64,000 nt of DNA from Achromobacter aloeverae (GCF_004121055.1 NZ_PYAL01000002.1:372001-436000); one strand, 5' to 3'. Positions 18,002 through 27,215 are shown, counted from the stretch's first letter. Program-made: numbers and translations. The notes: generated by a model from the letters alone, not told the origin.

Positions 18002-19236
18002 GACTGGTGTTCCTGTTGCTGTGCCTGGACAGCGGTGGCGGGCAGGTCGGGAATGCGCAGGCCTGCCTCGTGGAGCAAGGGAAGGACTTTCTCGCCGAAA
18101 TACTCCAGGTCCGGCGCGAAGTCGTAGAAGGTCAGCTGGACACCGTCGATGCCCGCGGCCTTGAGCTTGATCAGCTTGTCGACGATCTGCTCGGGGCTGC
18201 CGACCAGGTGCAGGTTGCCGCCGATGGCCCGATGCTGGCGGCGCTGGTTGCGCCAGGCCTGGCTGTCGCCGCGACGTCCGTGCTCGGCGAAATTCTCCAT
18301 CGCCACCACGTCGGCCGCCGCTTCGATGGCATCGCGATAGGCGATGGCCTCCCGTTCGGTATCGCGGCAGATCACCATGGGATTGATCATGGTGCGCAGG
18401 GAACGGCCGGCGGCCGCGGCCGTGGCGCGGATGTTGGCGATATGGCCCGGCAGGCTGGCGAGCGCGTCCTCGATCTGGTTGCCCGCGGGGCTGGTGATGA
18501 AGATCAGGTCGGAATGCCGCGCGGCGTACTCGATGCCGGCGGGCGAGCCGGCGGCGTTGACCAGCACCGGTCGCCCATGCACGGGCTTGGGCGAGACGAA
18601 AGCGTCTTCCATGGCCCAATACGGCCCATCGACGGTCAGGTTGCCGGGCAGGGACCACAACTGCTTGAGCCGCTGCACGAATACGTCGGCCATGGCGTAG
18701 CGCGCATCGTGCTCGATTTTCTTCATGCCGAACATCAGCGGTTCGCGCTCGGCATAGCCGGTGACGACATTGATGCCCCAGCGGCCCTTGGAGATATGGT
18801 CCAGGGTCGCCCCGAACTTGGCCAGGTGGACGGGATGCCAGGGCCCGTACAGCACGTGCAATGTCGAGATCAGCAGGATGCGTTCGGTGCACGCGGAAAG
18901 CGCCGCGGTGGCCATGAACGAGTCCAGCGAGATCTCCCGGTAGCGGATGTCGCCGCCGTAGCCTCCCGCGCTGGCCCATTGCGCCAGGCCGAAGACGAGG
19001 TCGAATCCCAGCGCTTCGGCGCGGCGGGTCAGGGCCGCGTTGTAGTCGAAGGTCCAGGTGGTCGTGCGCGGCAGCGTGGATGGCGTCCACCCGCCGTCCT
19101 GGATAGGCAGGAACAGGCCCAGGATCAGCGGCTGGCGCAACACGCGCGACAGCGGGCTGTTCGGGTCGTCGGCGGGAGAGCGGAAGGAGGATGCGTCCAG
19201 GGACGGGGGCGCATCCAGGGCGGGAGGGGCATTCAT
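17998..19236 (-). CDS. LLM-class flavin-dependent monooxygenase
   Basis: A 412-residue luciferase-like (bacterial luciferase/SsuD/RutA/SfnG) enzyme. Landmarks are LGLFLPIQDGGWTP, the strand INVVTGYAEREPLMFG like that of RutA- and SfnG-type proteins, PVLVNAAGSPAG and the C-terminal GVQLTFYDFAPDLEYFGEKV. Such enzymes use FMNH2 from a partner reductase and O2 to cleave C-S or C-N bonds. With SfnB- and DszC-like neighbours and a rhodanese, C-S cleavage of a sulfone or sulfonate is the best inference; a RutA-like nitrogen role is the alternative. It starts 12 bp after the ATPase gene and overlaps the binding-protein start. No flavin reductase is present in the run. Confidence 0.87.
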   Translation of the reverse strand: MNAPPALDAPPSLDASSFRSPADDPNSPLSRVLRQPLILGLFLPIQDGGWTPSTLPRTTTWTFDYNAALTRRAEALGFDLVFGLAQWASAGGYGGDIRYREISLDSFMATAALSACTERILLISTLHVLYGPWHPVHLAKFGATLDHISKGRWGINVVTGYAEREPLMFGMKKIEHDARYAMADVFVQRLKQLWSLPGNLTVDGPYWAMEDAFVSPKPVHGRPVLVNAAGSPAGIEYAARHSDLIFITSPAGNQIEDALASLPGHIANIRATAAAAGRSLRTMINPMVICRDTEREAIAYRDAIEAAADVVAMENFAEHGRRGDSQAWRNQRRQHRAIGGNLHLVGSPEQIVDKLIKLKAAGIDGVQLTFYDFAPDLEYFGEKVLPLLHEAGLRIPDLPATAVQAQQQEHQS

Positions 19237-19248
19237 GGCAGGGTTCCG

Positions 19249-20958
19249 TTACGTTCGTGCATCGGCCGCGGCCGCGCGCAGGCCCGGCACGGCGGCGATC
19301 AATTGGCGGGTATAGGGATGGGCGGGGCGCGCGAAGATGTCCTCGACCGGGCCGCGCTCGACGATGCGACCCTCGCGCATGACGAGGACCTCGTCGGCGA
19401 CCTGGCGCACCACGGCCAGGTCGTGGGAAATGAAAACGTAGGTCAGGCGCAGGCGGGATTGCAGGGATTCGAGCAGACGCAGGATCTGCGCCTGCACCGT
19501 GACGTCCAGCGCCGAGACAGGCTCGTCGAGCACCAGGATGGCGGGCTGCGCCGCCAGGGCGCGCGCAATGGCCACGCGCTGCAATTGCCCGCCCGACAAC
19601 TCGCGCGAACGCCGCGTCAGGACGTCCCGGGGCAGGGTCACCATGTCCAGCAGTTCAGCCACGCGCGCGGCGTGGGTGGCTGGCGTGCCGTAGCCCAGCG
19701 CGCGCAGCGGTTCGGTGAGCACCGTCCGGATCCGGTGCCGTGGGTTCAGCGAGAGATAAGGGTTCTGGTAGACGAACTGTACATGGCGGCGATAGGCCCG
19801 GTCCGCGCCGGTTGGCAATGCCGTCCCGTCGGCGTCCCAGACCCCGACCTCGCCCGTGGTGGGCGCGAGGAAACGGGCGATGACGCGCGCCGTGGTCGTC
19901 TTGCCGGAACCGGACTCGCCGACGATGGCCACGGTCGTGCCGGCCGCGACGTCGAAGGAAATATCGTGGATGGCCTTGTGGCCCGGGGCGCCGCGCGTGG
20001 CGTATTCCACGCCGACGCCGGCAAGGCGGATGGCGGGCGGCATCGCGGCCGGGGCGCGCGGTGCACGATGATCGCGGGCGCCGCCCGCGACGCCCGGCAC
20101 ATCCTTGAGCAGTTGGCGGGTGTATTCGTGCCGGGGATGGCGCAGGACCTCGGCGGTCGGACCCGCTTCCACGATGCGTCCGTGGCGCAATACCACGACG
20201 TCCTGCGAGCGCTCCGCCGCCACGCCGATATCGTGCGTCACCAGCAGGACCGCCATCCGGTCCGTCTGCCTGCGCTCGTCGATGAGATCGAGGATGGCTT
20301 TCTGGACGGTCACGTCCAGGGCGGACGTGGGTTCGTCGGCCACCAGGATGCTGGGCGTCCACGCCAGGGCGATGGCTATCAGCACGCGTTGCTGCATGCC
20401 GCCGGACAGTTCGTGCGGATAGCGGTGGGCGACCTGCTCGGGATCGCGGAACCCGACTCGTGCCAGCAGGTCCAGGATGCGTGGCCAACGGGCCGACCGT
20501 GGCGCCTTGGGCTCATGCACGGCCAGCGCTTCGTCCACTTGCGCGCCTACGCGCTGCAACGGGTCCAGCGACCGCGCGGGGTTTTGCGGCACGTAGCCGA
20601 TCGCCGTTCCGCGCAGCCGGCGGAAGCGCCGTTCGGGCAGCGTCAGCAAGTCTTCCTGGCCGAAAGGGATGGAGCCGGTCTTCAGGGCGGACGCCGGCAG
20701 GGTGCCCGCTATGGCGCCGGCGATCGTGCTCTTGCCGGACCCGGATTCGCCCAGCAGCGCGGTGGTCACGCCGCGACGCAGGACCAGGCTCGCATGGGCG
20801 ACGGCCGTCACCGCGCGATCCGCCGCGCGATAGACCACGCCGAGATCTTGGACGGCCAGCAGGTCCGCGGCATGATCCGGGACGGCGATCGTAGGGAGTG
20901 CAGCCTGGGCCGCGATGGGATTCGCGATATGGCTGGCGGGAATGGGCAGGCTGCTCAA
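19249..20958 (-). CDS. Fused two-domain ABC ATPase (GsiA/DppDF type)
   Basis: A 569-residue protein holding two complete nucleotide-binding domains. NBD1 has GESGSGKST, LSGGMQQR and LVADEPTSALD; NBD2 has GESGSGKTT, LSGGQLQR and LVLDEPVSALD. Both have family C-terminal PYTRQL-type tails. This GsiA/YejF-like fusion replaces separate DppD and DppF. The start is inferred as a TTG at 20958, since its AGGAG lies at good spacing, it overlaps the upstream permease stop (TTGA), and no ATG exists before NBD1. It is the only ATPase in an 11-gene run containing two permease pairs, so it probably energises both. Confidence 0.9.
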   Translation of the reverse strand: MSSLPIPASHIANPIAAQAALPTIAVPDHAADLLAVQDLGVVYRAADRAVTAVAHASLVLRRGVTTALLGESGSGKSTIAGAIAGTLPASALKTGSIPFGQEDLLTLPERRFRRLRGTAIGYVPQNPARSLDPLQRVGAQVDEALAVHEPKAPRSARWPRILDLLARVGFRDPEQVAHRYPHELSGGMQQRVLIAIALAWTPSILVADEPTSALDVTVQKAILDLIDERRQTDRMAVLLVTHDIGVAAERSQDVVVLRHGRIVEAGPTAEVLRHPRHEYTRQLLKDVPGVAGGARDHRAPRAPAAMPPAIRLAGVGVEYATRGAPGHKAIHDISFDVAAGTTVAIVGESGSGKTTTARVIARFLAPTTGEVGVWDADGTALPTGADRAYRRHVQFVYQNPYLSLNPRHRIRTVLTEPLRALGYGTPATHAARVAELLDMVTLPRDVLTRRSRELSGGQLQRVAIARALAAQPAILVLDEPVSALDVTVQAQILRLLESLQSRLRLTYVFISHDLAVVRQVADEVLVMREGRIVERGPVEDIFARPAHPYTRQLIAAVPGLRAAAADART

Positions 20959-21830
20959 CGGGTGCTCCTGCGGATTTCGGTCGCGATGCGGCTGGCCGAC
21001 AGGACGACCGCGACGATCACCAGTCCGGGCAGGGTGGTCAACCACCACGCGAACGCCAGGAAATCGCGGCCCTCGGCGACCAGCAAACCCCATTCAGGCG
21101 TTGGAGGCGGCGTTCCAAATCCCAGGAAACCCAGGGTGGCGATGGCGAGTATCGCCGTCCCGAACTGAAGCGCGGCCAGGCCCAGTACAGGCGTGATGGC
21201 GTTGGGCAGGATGTGCCGGAAAACCAGGCCGGCATGGCTTGCTCCCGAGCCGCGCGCTGCTTCGACATAGTCCAGCGCGCGCAGGCGCAGGACCTCGGCG
21301 CGCGTCAGCCGCGCGAAGACTGCGATGGAGGCGACGCCGACGGCCAGCGCGGCGTTCCAGGTGCCGAATCCGAACGTGACGACGATGGCCATGCTCAGGA
21401 GCAGGTTGGGTATCGCCAGCAGCACGTCTGTCAGCCGCATGGCGATGGCGTCCGGCAGTCCTCCGGCATAACCCGCCAGGACGCCGACGAGGACGCCCGC
21501 GACGAGGCCCAGGGAAACGGCGATCGCCGCGCCGCTTAGCGACAGGACGGCGCCGTGCACGGTGCGGCTGAACACGTCGCGGCCCAGGTTGTCCGTGCCG
21601 AACCAGTGGTGCAGGCTCGGCGCCTGCAGGCGGTTGGCGGGGTCGGCGTCGAGCGGACCGTAAGGCGACAGCAGATCGGGCGCGAGGGCGCAGAGCAGGG
21701 CCAGCAGGACGATGGCCAGCGCGAGCAGCAGTCCGGGATCGGCGTGGGCCCGGAAGCGTCCGGCGCGGGAGTACGCCGGTTGGTCCTGTCCGGCCTGCCC
21801 GGCCTGGTCCTCGGCGACGGTGGTATTCAT
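20955..21830 (-). CDS. ABC transporter permease, DppC/GsiD type (system 2)
   Basis: A 291-residue permease with the DppC-type layout: a first helix near residue 35, then FGTDNLGRDVFSR, five more helices and the EAA loop near ALDYVEAARGSGAS. It overlaps by 4 bp both the preceding DppB-like gene (ATGA) and the following ATPase (TTGA), so system 2 is tightly coupled to the fused ATPase. It resembles the system 1 permease in organisation but is clearly diverged, which argues against a recent duplication. Confidence 0.92.
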   Translation of the reverse strand: MNTTVAEDQAGQAGQDQPAYSRAGRFRAHADPGLLLALAIVLLALLCALAPDLLSPYGPLDADPANRLQAPSLHHWFGTDNLGRDVFSRTVHGAVLSLSGAAIAVSLGLVAGVLVGVLAGYAGGLPDAIAMRLTDVLLAIPNLLLSMAIVVTFGFGTWNAALAVGVASIAVFARLTRAEVLRLRALDYVEAARGSGASHAGLVFRHILPNAITPVLGLAALQFGTAILAIATLGFLGFGTPPPTPEWGLLVAEGRDFLAFAWWLTTLPGLVIVAVVLSASRIATEIRRSTR

Positions 21831-22801
21831 GATTTCGGTTCCTCGGCGAGGGGCAGGGCGCGATTCGCGGCGCGCGACGCGCGCACGCGCGGATCGACCA
21901 GCGGATGGGCGACATCCACCAGCCAGTTGGCGAACACGAAGACGGCGGCCGCGAACAGCACCACTGCCTGGATGACGGGCAGGTCCTGGCTGGCGACCGA
22001 GCGCTCGGTGAGGAAGCCCAGCCCCGGACGGGAGAAAATGGTCTCCGTGACGACCGCGCCGGCGACCAGTTCGCCGGCCGTGATGCCGAGGACGGTCAGG
22101 GCGGGCATCAATGCGTTGCGCAACACATGGCGGGTGTAGATCCGCGCGGCGCCGGCGCCCTTGGTCTTCAACACGTCGACGAAGGGTTCGTGGTAGACGG
22201 CCTGCACGCTGGCCATCAGCACGGCCGCCAGCGGCGCGCTGACCGGCAAGGCCATGGCCAGGGCGGCGAACAGCAGGGAGGAAGGCGCCTGGTCATCGAC
22301 CGCGACGAACAGGCCCAGGCGGAAGGAGAACAGCTGGATCACCAGCAGTCCCAGCCAGAACATGGGCACCGAAACGAACAGGCTGGGCAGCAGTTCCAAG
22401 GCCGCGCGCAAGGCTTTCCAGCGCGTCAACGTGGCGACGGTCACGATGGCCAGCGCCAGCAGGACGGCGAACGCCAGGCCCAGCCCCGTCAGTTGCAGGG
22501 TGGAGGGCACGGCCTTGCCGATCAGCGTGCCGACGCGTTCGCCGGAGATCAGGGAATAGCCGAGGTCGCCCTGGAAGAGTCGATGCAGCGATCCCAGGTA
22601 TTGTTCCCAGGCGGGCCGGTCCAGGCCGTAATAGGAGAGGATCCTGGCCGCGTCCTCGGGACTGACCGGATTGTCGGGATCGGCCAGTCGCACGCTGATC
22701 GGGTCCAGCGGGATGAGGAAGAGCAGGGCGTAGCTGGCCGTGTAGGCCAGCCAGAGCACGAGCAGGGCCTGGGCGGTGCGGCGGACGAGGTAGCGCGACA
22801 T
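21827..22801 (-). CDS. ABC transporter permease, DppB/GsiC type (system 2)
   Basis: A 324-residue permease starting MSRYLVRRTAQALLVLWLAY, the first helix of DppB/OppB-type subunits. The EAA loop appears as DVLKTKGAGAARIYTRHVL. It follows the system 2 binding-protein gene by 25 codons and overlaps its DppC partner by 4 bp. Confidence 0.92.
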   Translation of the reverse strand: MSRYLVRRTAQALLVLWLAYTASYALLFLIPLDPISVRLADPDNPVSPEDAARILSYYGLDRPAWEQYLGSLHRLFQGDLGYSLISGERVGTLIGKAVPSTLQLTGLGLAFAVLLALAIVTVATLTRWKALRAALELLPSLFVSVPMFWLGLLVIQLFSFRLGLFVAVDDQAPSSLLFAALAMALPVSAPLAAVLMASVQAVYHEPFVDVLKTKGAGAARIYTRHVLRNALMPALTVLGITAGELVAGAVVTETIFSRPGLGFLTERSVASQDLPVIQAVVLFAAAVFVFANWLVDVAHPLVDPRVRASRAANRALPLAEEPKS

Positions 22802-22874
22802 GACGGTCTTCCGGGCGGGCGGGCGTGGCGGCGAAGCGCAGGCAGGGGCCGCCCGTGGCGGCTCGGTGTGGAGG

Positions 22875-24479
22875 CTATTTCTTCGAAAGCCAGGTGGTCA
22901 GGAAGTAGGGGCGGCCTTGCGCTTCATGGCCGATATCGTGGACGTAGTCCGCGACACCGTAGACCAACGCATCTTCATAGAGCGGGATGGCCAGCCCATT
23001 GTCCAGGACGAAGTCTTGCACCTGGGCGGCGATACGCTTGCGCGCATCCAGGTCGGCCGTCTGGTTCTGTTGACGCACCAGCGCATCAAGCTCGGGAATC
23101 ACGCGGTTGGCCTGGTTCCCCACCGTGCTGTCCCAGGTGAACCGCAGGGCATCGATGTCGAAGCGGATCTGCGAGGTCTGGAAGAATGCGTTCACCTTGC
23201 CGTCGCGCTGGACCTTGGCATAGGTCGCCGCATCGGCCTTGTGCAGCCGCAGGTCTATCCCGACCCGCTTCCATTGCTCGGCGAGCAGTTCGAACCCGCC
23301 TTGCGACGTAATGTGGTGCATGGAAATATAGGTCGGGATCGTCAGCTTGCTGCCGTCCTTGTAGCGGTAGCCGTCGGCGCCGGTCTTCCAGCCTGCTTCG
23401 TCCAGCAGGGTCGCGGCGGCCTTGGGGTCGTAGGCCAGGCGCGCCGATTCGTCGACCCAGCCGGGATTGGCGCGGCCCAGCACCGAGGTGGCCAGTGCAT
23501 AGCTGTCCGAAAGCAGCGCCTTCTTCAGCTCGGCGCGGTCGGTCGCCAGGTTGAGCGCACGGCGCACGCGCGTATCGTCCAGGTTGGGGGTGCTGGCGTT
23601 CACCGTCAGCACGTTCGCCACGTTGGCGGAGATGACCTCCAGGCGATGACGCGGCGAACGCTGCACCAGCGGCTCGTCCGTAGGCAGGATGCCCCGGGCC
23701 GCGTCCGCCTGGCCTGCGAGCAGGGTGCCGACACGCACGCTGCCCTCGGTGGCGATCGTGTGCACGAAGCCGTCCAGGTAGGCGGGGCCTTGGTGATGCA
23801 GGGCGTCGGGCCCCCAGTTGTAGTCATCGCGGCGCTTGTAGGCAATTTCCTTGCCGGGGCGTTCAGACGCGAACACGAAGGGACCTGTGGTGACCAGGTT
23901 CTTGCCCTGGCACTGTTCCTGATAGGGCAGCTTCAGCGTAGCCGGCGCCAGGATGCCGGCCTGCGGCATGGACAATTGCTGCGGGAAACTGATGTTGGGG
24001 CGCTTGAAGTACACCGTGACCTGGGTAGGTGTATCGATTTCGGTGCGGTCGTAGTCCGCGATCATGGTCCAGCGGGGAATGGCTTGGGCGGTGTTGCCCA
24101 ATGCGATCTGGTCCAGGTTGGCCTTGACGACGTCGGCGGTCAGCCTGGTGCCATCGCTGAACGTCACGCCCTCGCGTAGCGTGAAGGTATAGCGGGTCCC
24201 GTCCTCGTACGACCGCCAGGCGGTGGCCAGCCAGGGCGATAGCGCCGCGGTCTTCGGGTCCTGGTAGACGAGGCGATCGAACAGGTTGTTGGAAATGACG
24301 GAGTTGGCGTACGTGCCGGCGGCCGACGGCGCAAGGCAGATCCAGGCAAGATAGTCGATCACGCGCAGGGTGCCGCCGCGCTGGGGCGTCTGCGCCGCCG
24401 CGGCGCCTGGCAAGGCCGCGGCGACGGCGAACAGCGGTCCGATCAATCCGCCCAGCATGGCAGACGTTCTTGCTTGCAT
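22875..24479 (-). CDS. ABC transporter periplasmic substrate-binding protein, family 5 (system 2)
   Basis: A 534-residue family 5 binding protein with a Sec-type signal peptide (hydrophobic stretch GLIGPLFAVAAALPGAAAA and probable cleavage at AAA-Q near residue 30), unlike the Tat-type partner in system 1. Landmarks are LRVIDYLAWICLAP at the mature N-terminus, YTFTLREGVTFSDGTRLTAD and GPFVFASERPG. The start follows GGAG. It is placed between the DszC-like monooxygenase and the system 2 permeases. Its mature sequence differs strongly from the system 1 receptor, so the two probably bind different ligands. Confidence 0.92.
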   Translation of the reverse strand: MQARTSAMLGGLIGPLFAVAAALPGAAAAQTPQRGGTLRVIDYLAWICLAPSAAGTYANSVISNNLFDRLVYQDPKTAALSPWLATAWRSYEDGTRYTFTLREGVTFSDGTRLTADVVKANLDQIALGNTAQAIPRWTMIADYDRTEIDTPTQVTVYFKRPNISFPQQLSMPQAGILAPATLKLPYQEQCQGKNLVTTGPFVFASERPGKEIAYKRRDDYNWGPDALHHQGPAYLDGFVHTIATEGSVRVGTLLAGQADAARGILPTDEPLVQRSPRHRLEVISANVANVLTVNASTPNLDDTRVRRALNLATDRAELKKALLSDSYALATSVLGRANPGWVDESARLAYDPKAAATLLDEAGWKTGADGYRYKDGSKLTIPTYISMHHITSQGGFELLAEQWKRVGIDLRLHKADAATYAKVQRDGKVNAFFQTSQIRFDIDALRFTWDSTVGNQANRVIPELDALVRQQNQTADLDARKRIAAQVQDFVLDNGLAIPLYEDALVYGVADYVHDIGHEAQGRPYFLTTWLSKK

Positions 24480-24618
24480 TACGGTGACTCCAATCGATAT
24501 CCGCCGGCATATCGGGCCGGCGCGGGAAGCGCCCGCCTGCCGCCTGGCGATGGCGGAAGGGGGCAGGCCTGCCAGGCGATGCCCTGAGCGTTCAGAGGCA
24601 AGGGCGCGAGGCCGGGGT

Positions 24619-25890
24619 CTAGAAGAAGCCCTGCTTGGGCAGGGGTTCGCCACGCGCCAGGTAGGCGCCGATCGCCAGGGCCTTGTAAAGCGACGGGTTA
24701 TGCGAGGAAAGCGTGCGGGCGTTGCGCCAATGCCGGTCGAGCTGGCGTTCACGGTGCGTCGCCGAAGCGCCGCCGAGGTCGAACAGCAGCGTCGCCGATG
24801 CGGTGCCCAGCGCATCCACCGCCACCTTGGCCTGGGCCGCGGCCAGGGCCGCCTCGTGGTTGGCCGCCGAGCGTTGCGCCGGCGCGAGCGCCGCCGCGCG
24901 ATCGAAGGCTTCGGCGGCATGCAGGATGATGGATCGCGCCGCGAAGGCGTTCGATGCCAACTGTCCCAATGCCTGCAATAGCAGGGGATCCTCGACGGGC
25001 GTGGGCGACGGGGCGTAATACAAATGTTGCTTGCGGCCGCGGATAAGCCTGAGCGCATCGTCGAAGGACGCCTGCACGATGCCGGCGACGATCGCGGTCA
25101 GGAATAGTTGAGGCAGGCTGGAGCCGTATTCCGAACCCGGGCGCAGGCGGTCGCGATGCACGATCTGGTGTTCGCCTTCCAGCCTGACCTGGTCGAGCAC
25201 GACGGTGCCGCTGGCGGTGAAGCGTTGGCCGAAACCCGCCCAATCGTCGATCACCTTCACGCCGGCCTGGCGGGTCGGGACCACCACCGTGACGGTCTGG
25301 GAGCCATCGTCGCGTGTCGCCTGGATCGCCAGCCAGTCCGAGTACAGGCTGCCGGTGGCATATTGCTTCTTGCCGTCGAGGACCTGCCCCTGGCCATCGC
25401 GCCGCAGCGTCGTATTGAAGCGGCTCAGGTCGGCCGCGCGGCCATCGGCGTCGACGGGACGCACGGCGTCGGTGACCCCGTTGGCGAAGAGCTCGCCTTG
25501 CGCGGCGCGGCGCAGCCAATGCGCCGCCTTCTCCTCGTCGCCTAGCGTCAGGAGCACTTGCAGGAAGCCGTAGTGGTTACGGAAGATATGGGCGATGTTG
25601 GCGTCGGCCGCGCCCAGGCGCACGACCAGGGCAAACAAGGCGCGGTAGCCCAGGCCGGCGCCGCCCAACGCGACCGGTACGTTCAGCGCGCCAAAGCCGC
25701 GCGCCAGCAGGGCGCGGACCTCGTCGTGCGGCAGCCGCCCCGCGTGTTCGCGGGCCGGTGCGGTGTTCGCGATCTCGGCGAACAGTTCGGTCCATTGGTC
25801 TTCGGTCGCCGGCGCCTGCGGCAAGTCGCGGCCGAAGATGCTGTCATCGCTGCCCTGCCGCGTCGCGGCGGCATTGGTCGTAAACGTCAT
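24619..25890 (-). CDS. DszC/SfnB-like flavin-dependent monooxygenase (acyl-CoA dehydrogenase fold)
   Basis: A 423-residue protein of the acyl-CoA dehydrogenase superfamily in the branch containing dibenzothiophene monooxygenase DszC. Landmarks are RLPHDEVRALLARGFGALNVP, VPTRQAGVKVIDDWAGFGQR and the C-terminal RQLDRHWRNARTLSSHNP shared with the SfnB-like protein at the other end of the run. These enzymes use reduced FMN and O2 to oxidise sulfur or a C-S bond. As the first gene of the run it should be nearest the promoter. The 139-bp gap before the next gene holds a GC-rich inverted repeat but no gene. Confidence 0.85.
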   Translation of the reverse strand: MTFTTNAAATRQGSDDSIFGRDLPQAPATEDQWTELFAEIANTAPAREHAGRLPHDEVRALLARGFGALNVPVALGGAGLGYRALFALVVRLGAADANIAHIFRNHYGFLQVLLTLGDEEKAAHWLRRAAQGELFANGVTDAVRPVDADGRAADLSRFNTTLRRDGQGQVLDGKKQYATGSLYSDWLAIQATRDDGSQTVTVVVPTRQAGVKVIDDWAGFGQRFTASGTVVLDQVRLEGEHQIVHRDRLRPGSEYGSSLPQLFLTAIVAGIVQASFDDALRLIRGRKQHLYYAPSPTPVEDPLLLQALGQLASNAFAARSIILHAAEAFDRAAALAPAQRSAANHEAALAAAQAKVAVDALGTASATLLFDLGGASATHRERQLDRHWRNARTLSSHNPSLYKALAIGAYLARGEPLPKQGFF

Positions 25891-26005
25891 TGAAACCCCA
25901 TCGATTCCGATTCACTGTCTTTCTGCTTGTATGAATCGAAAGACATATCCCTTTTTTCAAGTTAAGGGATCGTCGTGGACGGGGCAACGAATCGTTCCTG
26001 ATAAA
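25891..26005 (-). promoter_or_regulatory. Probable promoter region of the sulfur gene run
   Basis: This AT-rich stretch lies between the first gene of the run and the 14-bp repeat array. On the minus strand TTGAAA followed by TTCATA-type sequence about 19 bp later is a loose sigma-70 candidate. AACGAATCGTT (25986-25996) is an odd-length palindrome, and CCCTT...AAGGG form a second inverted repeat near 25950. I could not recognise a definite CysB or SfnR site. Confidence 0.35.
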
Positions 26006-26123
26006 GATATGGGCTTAACCATATGGGCTTAACCCATATGGGTTTAACGATCTCGGCTCAACGAAATCGGCTTAACGATATGGGCTTAACGATATGGGCT
26101 TAACGATATGGGCTTAACGATAT
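26006..26123. repeat. Eight-copy 14-bp tandem array upstream of the sulfur gene run
   Basis: Eight contiguous units of consensus GATATGGGCTTAAC, with units 1, 6, 7 and 8 identical, plus a 5-bp partial unit. Units 2 and 3 form a CCATATGG-type palindrome. Markedly more AT-rich than its surroundings, it starts 116 bp upstream of the first gene of the run and ends 24 bp after the panE-like stop. It has no spacers, so it is not a CRISPR. It could be a regulator-binding array or a neutral minisatellite. Confidence 0.85.
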
Positions 26124-26147
26124 TCCGTCTCGATGGGGTACGAGGAC

Positions 26148-27080
26148 TCAGGACACGGCATTCGCGCGCTGGCGGGCGTACACCTGCAGATGACAATAGG
26201 ACGCGCGTATCAGCGGCACATCGATGCCGTGCCGCTCGGCGCGCGCGATCAGGTCGCCCACGATGGCTTGCGATTCCAGGCGCGGCGCGCCATTGGCGAT
26301 GTCCCGCATCATCGATGCCGCCCACGTCGAATCGACATCGAGCAGGCGCGCTTCCAGCTTGCGTACGTCTTCCTCGGGCAGGGGGTGGCCCTCCGCCCGC
26401 GCGACGGAAAGACTTTCCGCGATGGCCTGGTGCATGAGGCGCGCGCCGTCCTGCGTGGACAGGATGTCGCCGATGGTGCCGCGCATCAGGCAGTTCATCA
26501 GCGCGCCGGAGGCCAGCATTACCCACTTGTTCCACAGTGCCTGCATGATGTCCACGGACAGCGTGCGCACGCCTTGGGATGACGAAATCAAGGCGTGGAA
26601 CCGTTGCGCGGCGCCGGCGCCGGCTTGCGTGCGCGCGCCGACGATGACGACGTCGGTCGCGGCAAGGTGGCGGACGGCGCCCTGCGCGTCCAGCATGGTG
26701 GCGATATAGGAAACGCCGCCTATGACGCGGTCCCTGCCGTAGCGCGCGTCGAGCTGGTCATAGGCGCCCAGGCCGTTCAGGAAGGGCAGGATGCGGGTCT
26801 GCGCGCCGATGGCGGGCTGGATGTCGTCGAGGGCCGCGGGCAGGTCATAGGCCTTGCAGCCCAGCACGACCAGGTCGTACTCCGGCCGCAGCGCGGCGCG
26901 GGTGATGGCGTGGACCGGCGCCGAAAAGTCCCCCAGCGGACTGTGGACTCGCAGCCCTTGCCGCGCGAGCAGGTCGGCGCGTGCGGGACGGACCAGGAAC
27001 GTCACGTCCGCGCCGGCCTGTATCAGCCGCGCCCCATAGTATCCGCCGATGGCGCCCGCGCCGACGACCAGTATCTTCAT
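26148..27080 (-). CDS. panE: 2-dehydropantoate 2-reductase (ketopantoate reductase family)
   Basis: A 310-residue protein beginning [19 protein letters not shown], the NADP-binding GxGxxG of ketopantoate reductases. The catalytic lysine strand (VLGCKAYD) and the C-terminal ApbA helices ([19 protein letters not shown]) are present. The reaction is NADPH reduction of 2-dehydropantoate to pantoate in coenzyme A synthesis, but bacteria often carry several paralogues acting on other 2-keto acids, so the assignment is to the family. The ATG follows GAGGAG; the frame extends upstream into a 9-bp minisatellite that is not coding. Confidence 0.85.
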   Translation of the reverse strand: MKILVVGAGAIGGYYGARLIQAGADVTFLVRPARADLLARQGLRVHSPLGDFSAPVHAITRAALRPEYDLVVLGCKAYDLPAALDDIQPAIGAQTRILPFLNGLGAYDQLDARYGRDRVIGGVSYIATMLDAQGAVRHLAATDVVIVGARTQAGAGAAQRFHALISSSQGVRTLSVDIMQALWNKWVMLASGALMNCLMRGTIGDILSTQDGARLMHQAIAESLSVARAEGHPLPEEDVRKLEARLLDVDSTWAASMMRDIANGAPRLESQAIVGDLIARAERHGIDVPLIRASYCHLQVYARQRANAVS

Positions 27081-27102
27081 GATCAACTCCTCGTTGCTTG
27101 TT

Positions 27103-27138
27103 GCATGGAAAGCATGGAAAGCATGGAAAGCATGGATG
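27103..27138. repeat. Four-copy 9-bp tandem array between MATE and panE-like genes
   Basis: Three exact GCATGGAAA units followed by a variant GCATGGATG. The array lies 22 bp upstream of the panE-like start and 77 bp downstream of the MATE stop codon, so it could influence the panE leader. Confidence 0.8.
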
Positions 27139-27215
27139 GCAAGGGCGGCCAACACCGCTGGCCTCGACCGGACGGTCGCGTTGCCCGGCCTTGGAAAGGG
27201 AAAGACCCGCGCGCT

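Noticed and set aside
18007-21168. A 1053-codon plus-strand open frame opposite the monooxygenase and ATPase genes
   Set aside because: It is a GC-bias shadow: the minus-strand frames contain clear LLM and ABC ATPase motifs, while this translation is rich in Arg, Gln, His and Gly and shows no domain.
13246-25890. The two importers read as a recent tandem duplication
   Set aside because: Receptors and permeases of the two systems differ throughout and use different export signals (Tat versus Sec), so a recent copy event is unlikely.
26006-26123. The 14-bp array considered as a CRISPR
   Set aside because: Units are contiguous with no spacers, the unit is shorter than CRISPR repeats, and no cas gene is present.
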